NCBI GenBank assembly: GCA_963575745.1 | Contig: CAUYUJ010019372.1 | Location: forward strand, 111,632 to 134,131 | DNA from: Prorocentrum cordatum | Lineage: Eukaryota > Sar > Dinophyceae > Prorocentrales > Prorocentraceae | Direction of reading: 5' to 3' | DNA length: 22,500 nucleotides | In this document: in pieces, positions 8,484 through 16,800 of the stretch | Layout of the letters: the number at the start of each line of letters is the position of its first letter | Numbering within the stretch: position 1 is the first letter of the stretch | Notes under the pieces: generated by a model | The model's database searches: none | The model's input: only the letters and a program-made list of their open reading frames with translations | Told to the model about the DNA's origin: nothing | Translations under genes and position numbers: made by a program

Positions 8484-10254
8484 TCAAAACAATACAAAAT
8501 GCACGTACCGATCGTGGGCAACAGTACTCGTGATTAGACCTTCTCCCGTCCCTTTGACCATGTGAGCAAACTCCAGTATTTTATCCCCAATGCTTTTCCG
8601 AGACAGTTCCCTCCCCTCCTTCCCAATAGTAAACCCAAGGCGCTTGCCACTGAGCGGCACTTTCAAATGGCAACATTGCTGCCACTGCGCATAAACCGAT
8701 CCACTGCGCCATTGAAGGGTTCTGGCTTTGAAAAAATGATGACGCCCTTGGCTGCGTTGAGAATCGGGCCACTGGCGAAACCAACAAAGCAGATGGTTTT
8801 GGAAACGGGTCCCAGGGTGCTGCAAATGTCGGCGGCCACCGACCCCAGGTCGTCGGCGAAAGCGGAAATCTGTTTGAGAAGAGCAATGGGCAGGATCCCG
8901 AGGAAGTGGAGGAGGGGGTCCAGGGCGATGGCGAAGAGTACACCTGAGCCTTGTTCGACACCTCTGAGGGCCTTGAGGGAGACTGCATGGGAGCCTTTGA
9001 ACGAGATGGTGCACTTCATGTTGCGATAGAGGAGCGTGATGGCGGTGATGATGAACCCGGGGAAGTGGAAGGCTCTCATTACCTTCCATATCCATTCGTG
9101 AAGGGCTGGTGGGAATGCAGCACGAAAATCACACAGGCATGCCCCGCATTCCTGGTGACCAAGAACGGCGCCCCAGTGCGTGATGTCAAAGTCAACCTCC
9201 AGCACGTCATCCATAATACTCCTCCCTTTGATGAATCATCTCTGGGACGAATGACCTCGATCGGGGATCATATTCGAGATGAGGGCGGCAAAAAATACTG
9301 GATGCGGTTTTGTTATCAGTGTTGGAGAGGGCGATGGGCCTGGTGTCCTCGACGACTTTGACGACGCGTTGGGGATCAGGAGTATGACCTGTAGCTAAAA
9401 GAGCGAACTCGGAGCAATTGAAATCCTCATGGGGGGGGGGGGGGAGGGGGGGGGCTCTCCCCTCAGAATATGTTCGTATACCTCGTGCAATGCTTCTTCA
9501 GCGACAGGGCCAGTTGCTCTCCTAGCGCTGTAGCATATACCGTCAAGACCTGGAGCTGAGTTCCACTTGTAACGGAGGGTGTCTAAGAACTGGTCGTACG
9601 TCTGCTTCCATGGGAACCGCTGGTGGGTAGAGTTCACGAATTCGTCGAGATCAGGTTCGATCGGAGTGACATGCTGTAGGAAGTCGGCTCCCGGCGCGCT
9701 TGGCCCCGTCCAGGCTCCGAACACTTTGCCCCGATGGGCGCGCAGCAAATCGGCGCAGATGTCGGCGTCCATTGCTCGGCGCCGTTCTGGTCGACAGTGC
9801 CTGTGAGACAGATGGGCCTCTGCTGGGCCTTCCAGGCCTTGCTGAGCCTCCGAATGCGCAAAGGATGCAAATCAACATTGACCTTGGGGCCTCGCCCGGG
9901 ACCTCGAATTATTTGCTCTTGCTCTGCCAATTCTTGAGACATCGAAGATTGCAGATGGGGGTGTAATCCTTGCCAATTGCACCGCATCGTGTCGCAGGGG
10001 TCGTAGTAGGAGCTAAGGGAGGGGCAGGCGCGCATGGCGGCTTTGGCGGCGGCACCACTAACGGATCTGTGAGCACGAGCGAGCTTGAGGCAGCATGCAA
10101 TCTTCTCCTGCAAAGTCGCTGCCGTGGTTTGAAACATTTCGGGCTTTGTTTTGTTCCCCGTAGCGACCACGATGGCTTTGATCCCAATGAGCTTTGCGGG
10201 GGGTCTGAGCTGAGTTCCTGCCCGCCAACTATGTCCTCGAAGTACTTGGCGCAT
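8484..10254 (-). pseudogene. LINE ORF2, linker plus reverse transcriptase (frameshifted)
   Basis: The RT would copy the element RNA at the nicked target. Minus-strand segments are: 10254-~9780 linker; 9772-~9440, carrying the NSAPGLDGICYS finger motif; ~9436-9214, carrying VVEDTRPIALSNTDNK; 9214-8663, carrying CLCDFRAAFPP (motif A), GVEQGSGVLFAIALDPLL (motif B region) and ISAFADDLGS (motif C, FADD catalytic box); and ~8690-8484, carrying KRLGFTIGKEG and then a stop. Each segment is in a different frame from its neighbour. Compared with related RTs the usual QGCPLSG has become QGSG, an apparent loss of about three residues in frame. One frame switch falls at a long C-tract (9431-9454 on the given strand). 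Catalytic Asp codons survive but the gene is not translatable as one protein. Confidence 0.92.
9431..9454. repeat. G/C homopolymer tract inside the RT region
   Basis: Two G runs separated by one A on the given strand (poly-C on the coding strand). The RT frame before it ends in GEPPPSPPPP and the frame that restores homology (HEDFNCSEFALLATG) starts directly after it, so tract-length change or a read error here explains one frameshift. Confidence 0.85.
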
Positions 10255-10259
10255 GAGTG

Positions 10260-11060
10260 TCTAGCGAAGACCCTAACTGGCAGGTGAACATGATCTGGCT
10301 CTGCTCTGGTTTCCAAGGCTTGAGCGAGAGGTAGACAGGGGCGTGGTCGGAAGGGGGGGCGAGGTCGGAGATGTTCCAAATCGCATAGCAGGAGGGGCAA
10401 GGGTCCAGGAGGTCGGGGGCGGCGATGTCGCCAGTAGACGCGCTCGAGACGTCCGAGCGCGATAGATCCAGTGGGCTGCGAAATAACACGACGATGGGCA
10501 TTGCTGGCCTCTTCCAGCTAGGCGTGGTCGGGGAAGAGGGGGCGGAAGAGCGAGGCGCGCCTGCCGGACTGGTGGCGCTCTGAACCTGCGGTGAGGTTGA
10601 ACCTGCCTTCCCCCGTTTCGTGACAATTGAAGTCCCCCAGGATGAAGGATGAAGGAATCTGAGACGGGTGAAGGGTGTTTGGATAGCTTGAAACTGTCGA
10701 CGCACCCCGGGCTCAGGAAGGCCGGGGCCAATGCGTGCATTGATAATATGTAACTCACCTTTCAGACCGCACAGGCTGAAGCGCGCAATCCACCCAGGTA
10801 CTAGTTCAGAGAATGAGACAGTATGAAAATCCTTCAGCAGCGCGTGGTCAACAAAAATGAGGAGGCCTCCAGCGCTCGGGCGGCCACAGAACGATCCGTA
10901 AAGAGAATGGGTCTTGAACTCGCGACTCATGTTTGGCAGGTCCCCAGGAGCACGATGTGTTTTTTGGGGGCCAACCATGTGTGTTTTTTCTTTTGATGAA
11001 GCATGGCATGAAGTCTATGAAACTTAAGTTGAACACGAACCTGGTCTGCACGCAGAGATC
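10260..11060 (-). pseudogene. LINE ORF2, APE-like endonuclease domain (frameshifted)
   Basis: The domain would nick target DNA. One frame gives GGLLIFVDHALL and LHIINARIGPG (10978-~10660). A second frame (~10660-10420) carries FILGDFNCHETGEGRF, the GDFN core of APE nucleases, at 10637-10626, with an in-frame TAG about 40 codons later. The first frame then resumes with SDHAPVYLSL (the SDH catalytic His motif) at about 10350-10320. Upstream, a further frame has KHIVLLGTCQT where related enzymes have a HIVLLQE-type motif, so the metal-binding Glu is not visible. A tandem CCTTCAT duplication next to GDFN (about 10641-10654) may have caused one shift. Confidence 0.88.
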
Positions 11061-11330
11061 CACTTGAGGGCTTGCGAGTTTCACGTCGAAATCCTGGGCG
11101 GCGCTCGATCTGGGAAGCATTGGCAAATGGAGAGGAGGGGGGGGGGAACACGATGGCTCTGCTCGTGCACTGGCACGGGGAGGCAAGGGAGGAATGGGGG
11201 GGGGGGGGATGTTGGCCTCGCAAACCCCGCGCTCGGCCAGAGAAGCTCTAGGAGCAAAAATGGTGCAAGAGGAGGTGGGGTGGAGGGAGCTGCAAACAGG
11301 GCTCGGAGCGATGGCCCGCTCGTCGGCCTG

Positions 11331-12196
11331 TCAGAGGGACTCTAGGATGCCGTTGACCCGCTCCTCGGAGACGCCCCAGTAGCTGAGGTTGCTCTGAAGC
11401 GGCTCGAGCTTGAATGTATCTTCACCTTGCTGCGCTGCATTGATCAGCTCGTAGGCGTCGTCGCCCGCGGTCACTTTCAGTTCGCCTTTGTGCTGGTTGA
11501 CGCCGAGCCTGCACTCGCTGTTCCAGTGAGCGGACTTATTGCACTCCTCGGGGATGTCGCAATAGAGGCCTGAGAAGGCCCGCTTCTTCTGCCTTACGTG
11601 AAGGGGTGGTCGCCTCGCACCCTGATGCTGTGCCTGCTTTTGCCGCGGAAATCGACCCACTCCATGCATGTCTGGTTCAACTTGAGCTGAAAGATCTGGG
11701 CATCAGCAGCCCGGGTGAACTTCAACTTGTACACCTGGCTAACCCCGTGGAAGATGGGGGTGACCGTGGACTCGTCCTTGAGCTCGGGGAAGAGCGACTG
11801 TAGCTGTTGCCAATGAGCCATCCTGGTCTTCATCAGCAGCGGCCTGGGGTAGGTCCCGATGAACTTGATGGTGGGTTCCCCGCCTTCGTCGTCATGCTGA
11901 ACTCTCCATGCGCTGCCTCCTTCGAGTGCTTGCCGACACGATGAACCTGCCGACGGAAGAAAACTCACGCTGGTGCCACAACATGTGCTCCCCTTGGTCT
12001 CGAGGTTGGCGGTTATGGTGGCCTGGGCGGCGATCTCGCTCCTCATCAGCTGGAGATCGGTGCCCTGCGCGGAGATCTGGCCTGGCAACCCAGCAACACT
12101 TGTCTGGAGTTCGTCCTTCAAAGTTTTGGTGATGGCCTCGCAGTTGGCGTCGAGCATTGCCTGGATCTGGGCCATCATCCCTTTTCCAATCGCCAT
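11331..12196 (-). pseudogene. LINE ORF1, RRM-like RNA-binding protein (frameshifted)
   Basis: I choose the ATG at 12196 because it sits in GCCGCCATGG, a strong Kozak context; the frame is open further upstream only through the SL and microsatellite. The N-terminal ~80 residues are a predicted helical or coiled-coil region (MMAQIQAMLDANCEAITKTL…). It is followed by an RRM-like fold with a FIGTYPRPLL strand and VYKLKFTRAADAQIF, comparable to RNP2/RNP1, then RVRGDHPF. The frame ends at about 11594. A neighbouring frame continues the homologous C-terminal part (HVRQKKRAFSGLYC…) to the stop at 11331. ORF1 products of this kind bind element RNA. The RRM assignment is inference from motif spacing. 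Confidence 0.8.
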
Positions 12197-12297
12197 GGCG
12201 GCCAGAGATGCTGGAACAAAAATGGACAGGCGTCCGCCTGGGTTTGACTCCAGGAATGCTCCTTCAAGAGAAGCTGCCCAGTCAAGCTGTGCCCCAG

Positions 12298-12334
12298 CTT
12301 GAACCAACATGGCTTGAGACAAAATGGTTACGGA
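12298..12334 (-). other. relict dinoflagellate spliced leader, full copy plus truncated copy
   Basis: On the minus strand 12334-12313 reads TCCGTAACC…TCTCAAG and matches the 22-nt dinoflagellate SL at all but two positions (G to A, G to T). It is followed with no gap by CCATGTTGGTTCAAG (12312-12298), which matches the SL 3' part CCATTTTGGCTCAAG at 13 of 15. A truncated SL starting at this CC is what results when the AG inside the SL (…GTAG) is used as acceptor in a second round of trans-splicing. The array joins the LINE leader directly, so the element RNA was trans-spliced before reverse transcription, probably twice. Confidence 0.9.
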
Positions 12335-12410
12335 GAGGAGGATGAGGAGGAGGAGGAGGAGGAGGACGAGGAGGAGGAGGGGGAGGAGGAGGAGGGGGAG
12401 GAGGAGGAGA
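12335..12410. repeat. (GGA)n microsatellite abutting the SL relict
   Basis: Interrupted GGA/GAC units begin at the very base where the SL relict ends. Either the LINE inserted into a microsatellite or the tract grew at the junction. Confidence 0.95.
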
Positions 12411-12683
12411 CTACCCAGTCAGTGCCGCCTGATTGGGCGACGGAGCGCGCCGATTCTGCACAGGAGCGGGCTCCGCCGCACACCCGCGCGCCGTGATCCA
12501 AATTAGCGTCTCCTCGACACTTCCCTCCCTCTGCCTCTTCCCGTTCTCCCTTTTCCCTCCCCCTCCCTCGCTCCTCTTTCTCTGCCGCCCACTCCGCGGG
12601 GGCGAGAGCCGATCTGGATCAGGTAGGTAAACTGCCCTCGCGGCACACGAGTTGTGCTCGTCCGTCGGATGTTGCCCCGCCAG
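12411..12683. other. no gene; pyrimidine-rich stretch
   Basis: 12518-12590 is strongly pyrimidine-rich (CCCTCCCTCTGCC type). No domain-bearing frame is seen. Confidence 0.5.
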
Positions 12684-12874
12684 CAGGTACTCCAGATTTT
12701 GTAACAAAGGGAGGGGGGTCTCATTTCGGGGGGGGTCTCTTCCAGGCTATCTTGGAGGGCCTGGGGGGGTCTGGGGACGATGTTTTGGAAGGTTCTCCCA
12801 CGGGGGAGGTCTGAAATGGCTTGTCTTGGAGGGTCCAGACCCCCTCCCTTTTATTACGAAACCTGGAGTACCTG
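12684..12874. mobile_element. 191-bp MITE-like element with 38-bp terminal inverted repeats
   Basis: 12684-12721 and 12837-12874 are inverted copies (32 of 38 matching ungapped), with perfect 12-bp ends CAGGTACTCCAG / CTGGAGTACCTG. The interior is G-rich with repeated GGGGTCT motifs and no coding capacity. No convincing target-site duplication flanks it, so superfamily is unassigned; it could also be a plain inverted duplication. Confidence 0.7.
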
Positions 12875-13055
12875 TACACCACGGCGAGCACTGGCGGCAG
12901 CTTCCTCGCCTCGAACGACAGTGGATGCCAGGACTGCCGGACTGGTCACGCGGGCGCCCCGCGCGGGCGACAGGCCCAGGCGGGTGGGATCGGCAGACCG
13001 GCGGCGACGACGGCGGCGGGTCGAGGACGACAGACGAACGAACGCAGCGACGAGG

Positions 13056-13230
13056 GGGAGGAGGAGGAGGAGGAGGAGGAGGAGGGAGGAGGGAGGAGGG
13101 AGGAGGAGGAGGAGGAGGAGGAGGAGAGGAGGAGGGAGGAGGAGAAGGAGGAGGAGGAGGAGAGGAGGGAGGAGGGAGGAGGAGGAGGAGGAGGAGGAGG
13201 AGGAGGAGGAGGAGGAGGAGGAGGAGGAGG
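13056..13230. repeat. (GGA)n microsatellite
   Basis: About 175 bp of GGA with GGGA interruptions, ending in a short CGA run to 13245. The long poly-Glu/Arg and poly-Ser/Pro/Leu open frames spanning it on both strands are artefacts. Confidence 0.96.
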
Positions 13231-13245
13231 CCGACGACGACGACG

Positions 13246-13856
13246 ATGGCTCGAACAACCGTCGGCTCCGTGGGTGCAACAGGGGGGGAGGCGAGGAGGG
13301 TCGGCTCGCACAGCGCGGCACGGGGCCTCTCTTCTGGCGAGGGCGCAGTCTCAAGGACGTCTCTCCCCTGGTAATTAACAATGATGAAGGGGCTCTGGGA
13401 CACACAAATAAATAATACACACAAATAAAATAATTCCCCACACTTTCCCATTTTATATCTGATTTTGTCTTCCCCACCACTTCCCATATTTTCCCATCTT
13501 TTCTGGGGATCGACGATTAATTGTGTCTGTGTGTTTTCTTCCCTCCTGAAATGAGCATGGTCCCGGACCTTTTGGGCGCGGACCTGGATCAGGAGGCCCA
13601 AAACACTGGGGATGAAGGGGGTCTTTCCTGCGGATGCACCAAGCCAAACCACCCCGAGTGGCTCTCCAGAATGCAGAGGCGGGGGCCCGAATGAGGTCAC
13701 GTACGTTTGTTCTCGATGACCTGGTGGGCCTATGGGTCCCTTCACCTGCTGCACAAGCACGACAATATAATGACGAGAATAGGCACGCAAAGAGGCCCAC
13801 CCCGAACAGGTGCCCACAGCGTGAGGCGGCGAGGCAGACCTGGCAGCTGACCAGCT
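13246..13856. other. no gene recognised
   Basis: Includes an AT-richer island (13370-13520) with ACACAAATAAA repeats. The section 13618-13662 resembles 7198-7240 (shared GGGGTC…GATGCA…GAGCCAA-like pattern), suggesting an old interspersed repeat. Confidence 0.4.
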
Positions 13857-14041
13857 TGTCGTCGCTCGTCGTCGTCGTCGTCGACGACGACGTCGTCGTC
13901 GTCGGCGTCGTCGTCGTCGTCGTCGACGTCGCCGTCGCTCGTCGTCGCTCGTCGTCGTCATCGTCGTCGTCGTCGTCGCTCGTCGTCGTCGTCGCCGTCG
14001 CTCGTCGTCGTCGTCGTCGTTCGTCGTCGTCGTCGTCGTCG

Positions 14042-14073
<32 letters not shown>

Positions 14074-14121
14074 TCGTCGTCGTCGTCGTCGCTCGTCGTC
14101 GTTCGTCGTCGTCGTCGTCGG
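13857..14121. repeat. (TCG)n satellite-like tract with internal palindrome
   Basis: TCG/CGT units broken at intervals by CGCTCGTCG and GTTCGTCG. At 13873-13892 the strand sense flips, giving a perfect 20-bp palindrome centred on TCGA. Extremely CpG-dense. Poly-Ser/Val and poly-Asp/Arg frames are artefacts. Confidence 0.95.
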
Positions 14122-14930
14122 TGGATGGGGAAGATTTATTTGAGCTCATCAGCTCCTCTCCACCGAACGCATGACTCCTGACGGCGGTGGAGGACGCCAG
14201 CATGCCAGAAGAAACGGGTGGCCTGCACGGCTGTTCCCGTGGGGGACCGAGCAAGGTGGAAGAGAGCAGGAGCGGGAGGGAGAGAAGACGAGGAAAAGGA
14301 ACAGACTGCGAAGAACGCGAGGCCGGAAGAAACGGAGGGGGATCCGATCGGATCGGGTCCGCGAGAGGGCTCCACAGGGGGCCTCTGCCGGGGACGTGAC
14401 ATCACATTCGAGCGACCGCAGGCCACAGGCCAGCACACACGGCGGGCAAAAAAGGACCACGAGAGCAGCACGAGAAGTCTGCTCTCGCGATCAAGACCAC
14501 GGAGGGGTCTCGTGAAGGCCCCGTGGCCGCTTGAGGGGGCGAGGAGACCGCCGCTGCCAATTTCGGCGCACGACCAGATGGCCCCCGAGCCTCTTGAACG
14601 CGCCAGAAGCGCGGCCTGGAGATTCTCACAGGGCGACGCGCGAGATACATGAAGAAGCATAGGCGGTGAGTACTTTCCCAGACCTCCGATGTCCTGATGT
14701 CTCAATGCAAGGCCCTTGGTCTTTGTCCATCAATTGGAGGTCTGGGGCCGTGAACACGGTGACCGCTCGGCCGACGGCACGGCTTTACCGATGCCATCAC
14801 GCTGGCGGCAAAGGCCACGTACGCGACGCAGGGATCTTAAAAGCATGCTCGACCCACGAACCCGGAAAGGAATATGGACATGTAAGACATGGCAACGTTT
14901 CAAAGACACCTGATTGGGCGACGGGCAAAT
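14122..14930. other. no gene recognised; one small inverted repeat
   Basis: A 189-codon minus-strand frame (14136-14705) has an ordinary-looking composition but no recognisable family, so it is left uncalled. A perfect 11-bp inverted pair, CCCAGACCTCC (14677-14687) and GGAGGTCTGGG (14736-14746), could form a hairpin. Confidence 0.45.
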
Positions 14931-15615
14931 GCAATGCTGAGTGTATCGATCTTGATGTACCGTGCCGAAGGCTGTGCTGTGCTGCGCCGTGCTGAACTGC
15001 GATGTGCCATGCCGCGATTGTGCTCTATAGCGTTGTGAATCGAGTCCTCCTTTGCATCCGAGTCCTGACCGAACTGATCTGGATCTTAAGCTCGAGCTGT
15101 CTGAGCACATAGTAGCTGCTCCAAAAATAATTCACAGGTGGGCATGCCAGGAAGACGCGCCGCGGAAAGTTCCAAGGGACACGCCAGGCGGTGGACGTGC
15201 CATGGGGACGCACCGCGGGACGTGCCAAGAGGACGCGCTACGGAACGTGCCAATGGACGTGACACGGGACAGGTTGCAATGCTGAATGAGTGTATCGATC
15301 TTGATGTACCGTGCCGAGGGCTGTGCTGTGCTGCGCCGTGCTGAACTGCGATGTGCCACGCCGCGATTGTGCTCTGTACTGTTGTGGATCGAGTCCTCCG
15401 TTGCATACGCGTTCTGACCGAACTGATCTGGATCTTAAGCTCGAGCTGTCTGAGCACATAGTCCACATAGTAGCTGCCCCAGAGCAAATTGACAAGGGAA
15501 AATGCCAGGAAGACGCGCCGCGGAACGTTCCAAGGGACGCGCCAGGCGACGTGCCAGGGGACGTGCCACGGGGACGCACCGCGGGACGTGTCAAGGGGAC
15601 GCGCTACAGAACGTG
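14931..15615. repeat. tandem duplication of a ~345-bp unit
   Basis: Unit 1 starts GCAATGCTGA at 14931 and unit 2 at 15276. Both carry TATCGATCTTGATGTACCGT, GCTGTGCTGTGCTGCGCCGT and TGATCTGGATCTTAAGCTCG in the same order. The last ~110 bp of each unit is a sub-array of ~10-bp motifs (GGGACGTGCCA, GGGACGCACC). Unit 2 has small insertions such as an extra CCACATAGT near 15465. Minus-strand frames through it are repetitive (WHVPW-like) and not called. Confidence 0.9.
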
Positions 15616-15840
15616 CTGGGGACAAGCGTCGTGCTGGTGGTCTGGACACGCAAAAACACATGGTGCCAGCTCGGGACGACCATGTCATATACCCCCCCTG
15701 GGTGGCCTGGACACATGACAACACGTGGTTCCAGCTCGGGGGAATCATTTTAGAGATCTCCCTGGGTGGCCTGAGCATGAAAAAACATGTGGTTCCAGCT
15801 CGGGACAGCCATGTTAGATACCCCCCTGCGTGACCTGGAT

Positions 15841-16020
15841 ACGCTGAATTCCCGCTCCCGCTCGAGACATCCTCGCAATGTCTTCCCTGGAGAGGCCCCC
15901 AAAGCGCAACCCCCTGTTCAGAGCAAGAACACATAACTTTTCTGGATTGGGGCATGTGGTCGGGTAGCGCTTTTCGGCAGCCCTTGCGTTTCCTCATAAT
16001 CCGGCGTTGGGCCCGACGCC
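15841..16020. repeat. array spacer, copy 1
   Basis: Begins after CTGGATACGCTGA and ends GTTGGGCCCGACGCC. Shares CCCCTGTTCA.AGCAAGAA, ATGTGGTCGGGT and the end motif with 16689-16800. It carries an extra segment including GCTCGAGACATCCTC near its start. Confidence 0.85.
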
Positions 16021-16688
16021 ACGTTGGATACCCCCCTGTGCGGCCTGGACGCGTAAAAACATATGGTTCCAACTCGGGACAGTCATGTAAGATACCCGAC
16101 TGGGTGGCATGGACGCGTAAAAACACATGGTGTCAACTCTGGGCAACCAAGTTAGATACACCCCTGGGTGGCCTGGACACGTTAAAGCACGTGGTGCAAG
16201 TTCGGGACAACCATGTTAGATACCCCCTGGGCGGCCTGGACATGTAAAAACGTGGGTGCCAGCTCTGGGCAACGATGTTAGATACACCCCTGGGTGGCCT
16301 GGACATGTTAAAACACGTGGTGCCAGCTCGGGGCAACCATGCTAGATACCCCCCTGGGCGGCCTGGACACGTAAAAACGTGGGTGCCAGCTCTGGGCACC
16401 CATGTTAGATACACCCCTGAGTGGCCTGGACACGTTAAAACACGTGGTCCTTGCTCAAGATCACCATGTTAGATGCCCCCCTGGGTGGCCTGGACACGTA
16501 ACAACACATGGTGCCAGCTCGGGGCAACCTTGTTAGATACACACCTGAGTGGCCTGGACACGTCAAAACACGTTGTCCTTGGTCGGGGCAATCATGTTGG
16601 ATATCCTCCCTGGGTAGCCAGGGCATGTAAAAACACGTGGTTCCAGCTCGGGACAACCATGTTAGATACCACCCTGCGTTGCCTGGAT

Positions 16689-16800
16689 ACGCTGATCTCG
16701 CCCCTGTTCAAAGCAAGAATACATCACCGGGATATGTGGTCGGGTGGCGTTTTTCGGCCCACCGTGCGATTTCTGATAATTCGACGTTGGGCCCGACGCC
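16689..16800. repeat. array spacer, copy 2 (shorter)
   Basis: Same start and end motifs as copy 1, with ends exactly 780 bp apart, but about 68 bp shorter. It shows that a block of spacer plus ~64-bp units was duplicated as a whole. Confidence 0.85.

Larger units (their letters stand above)
8484..12334 (-). mobile_element. decayed non-LTR retrotransposon (LINE) with spliced-leader relict at its 5' end
   Basis: In minus-strand order: spliced-leader relicts (12334-12298), short 5' leader, RRM-like ORF1 (12196-11331), a Pro-rich spacer, APE-type endonuclease (about 11060-10260), a linker (10254-9780) and a reverse transcriptase (about 9780-8484). This is the standard two-ORF layout of APE LINEs. 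Every coding part is interrupted by frameshifts (at least eight switches) and at least one in-frame stop, so this copy is dead. The 5' end appears complete because the SL is retained. The 3' end is unclear because the RT frame is lost after about 8484 and no poly(A) tail or target duplication is seen. A GGA microsatellite abuts the 5' end exactly at 12335. Family membership comes from visible motifs (SDHAPVYLSL, GDFN, RPIALSNTDNK, FADD), not from a search. Confidence 0.93.

Noticed and set aside
8951-9361. plus-strand frame across the LINE
   Set aside because: Antisense shadow of the reverse-transcriptase region.
11248-11263. CCATTTTTGCTCCTAG on the minus strand as another SL relict between LINE ORF1 and ORF2
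   Set aside because: It needs a substitution plus an inserted base and lies in pyrimidine-rich spacer; a chance match is as likely.
12335-12410. target-site duplication of the LINE in GGA repeat
   Set aside because: No matching GGA sequence is found beyond the 3' side near 8484; the TCC tract at 7447-7712 has the opposite orientation.
12747-13961. 404-codon minus-strand open frame
   Set aside because: It runs through the GGA microsatellite and the TIR element; composition is poly-Arg/Leu/Pro/Ser from the repeats, with no domain.
14136-14705. 189-codon minus-strand frame as a gene
   Set aside because: No domain, no SL or splice evidence, and the plus strand is equally open; left uncalled.
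15086-16126. 346-codon minus-strand frame with WHVPW-like repeats
   Set aside because: The tandem units (345 bp, 64 bp) explain the peptide pattern, and the 64-bp period shifts frame at every unit, so there is no conserved protein repeat.
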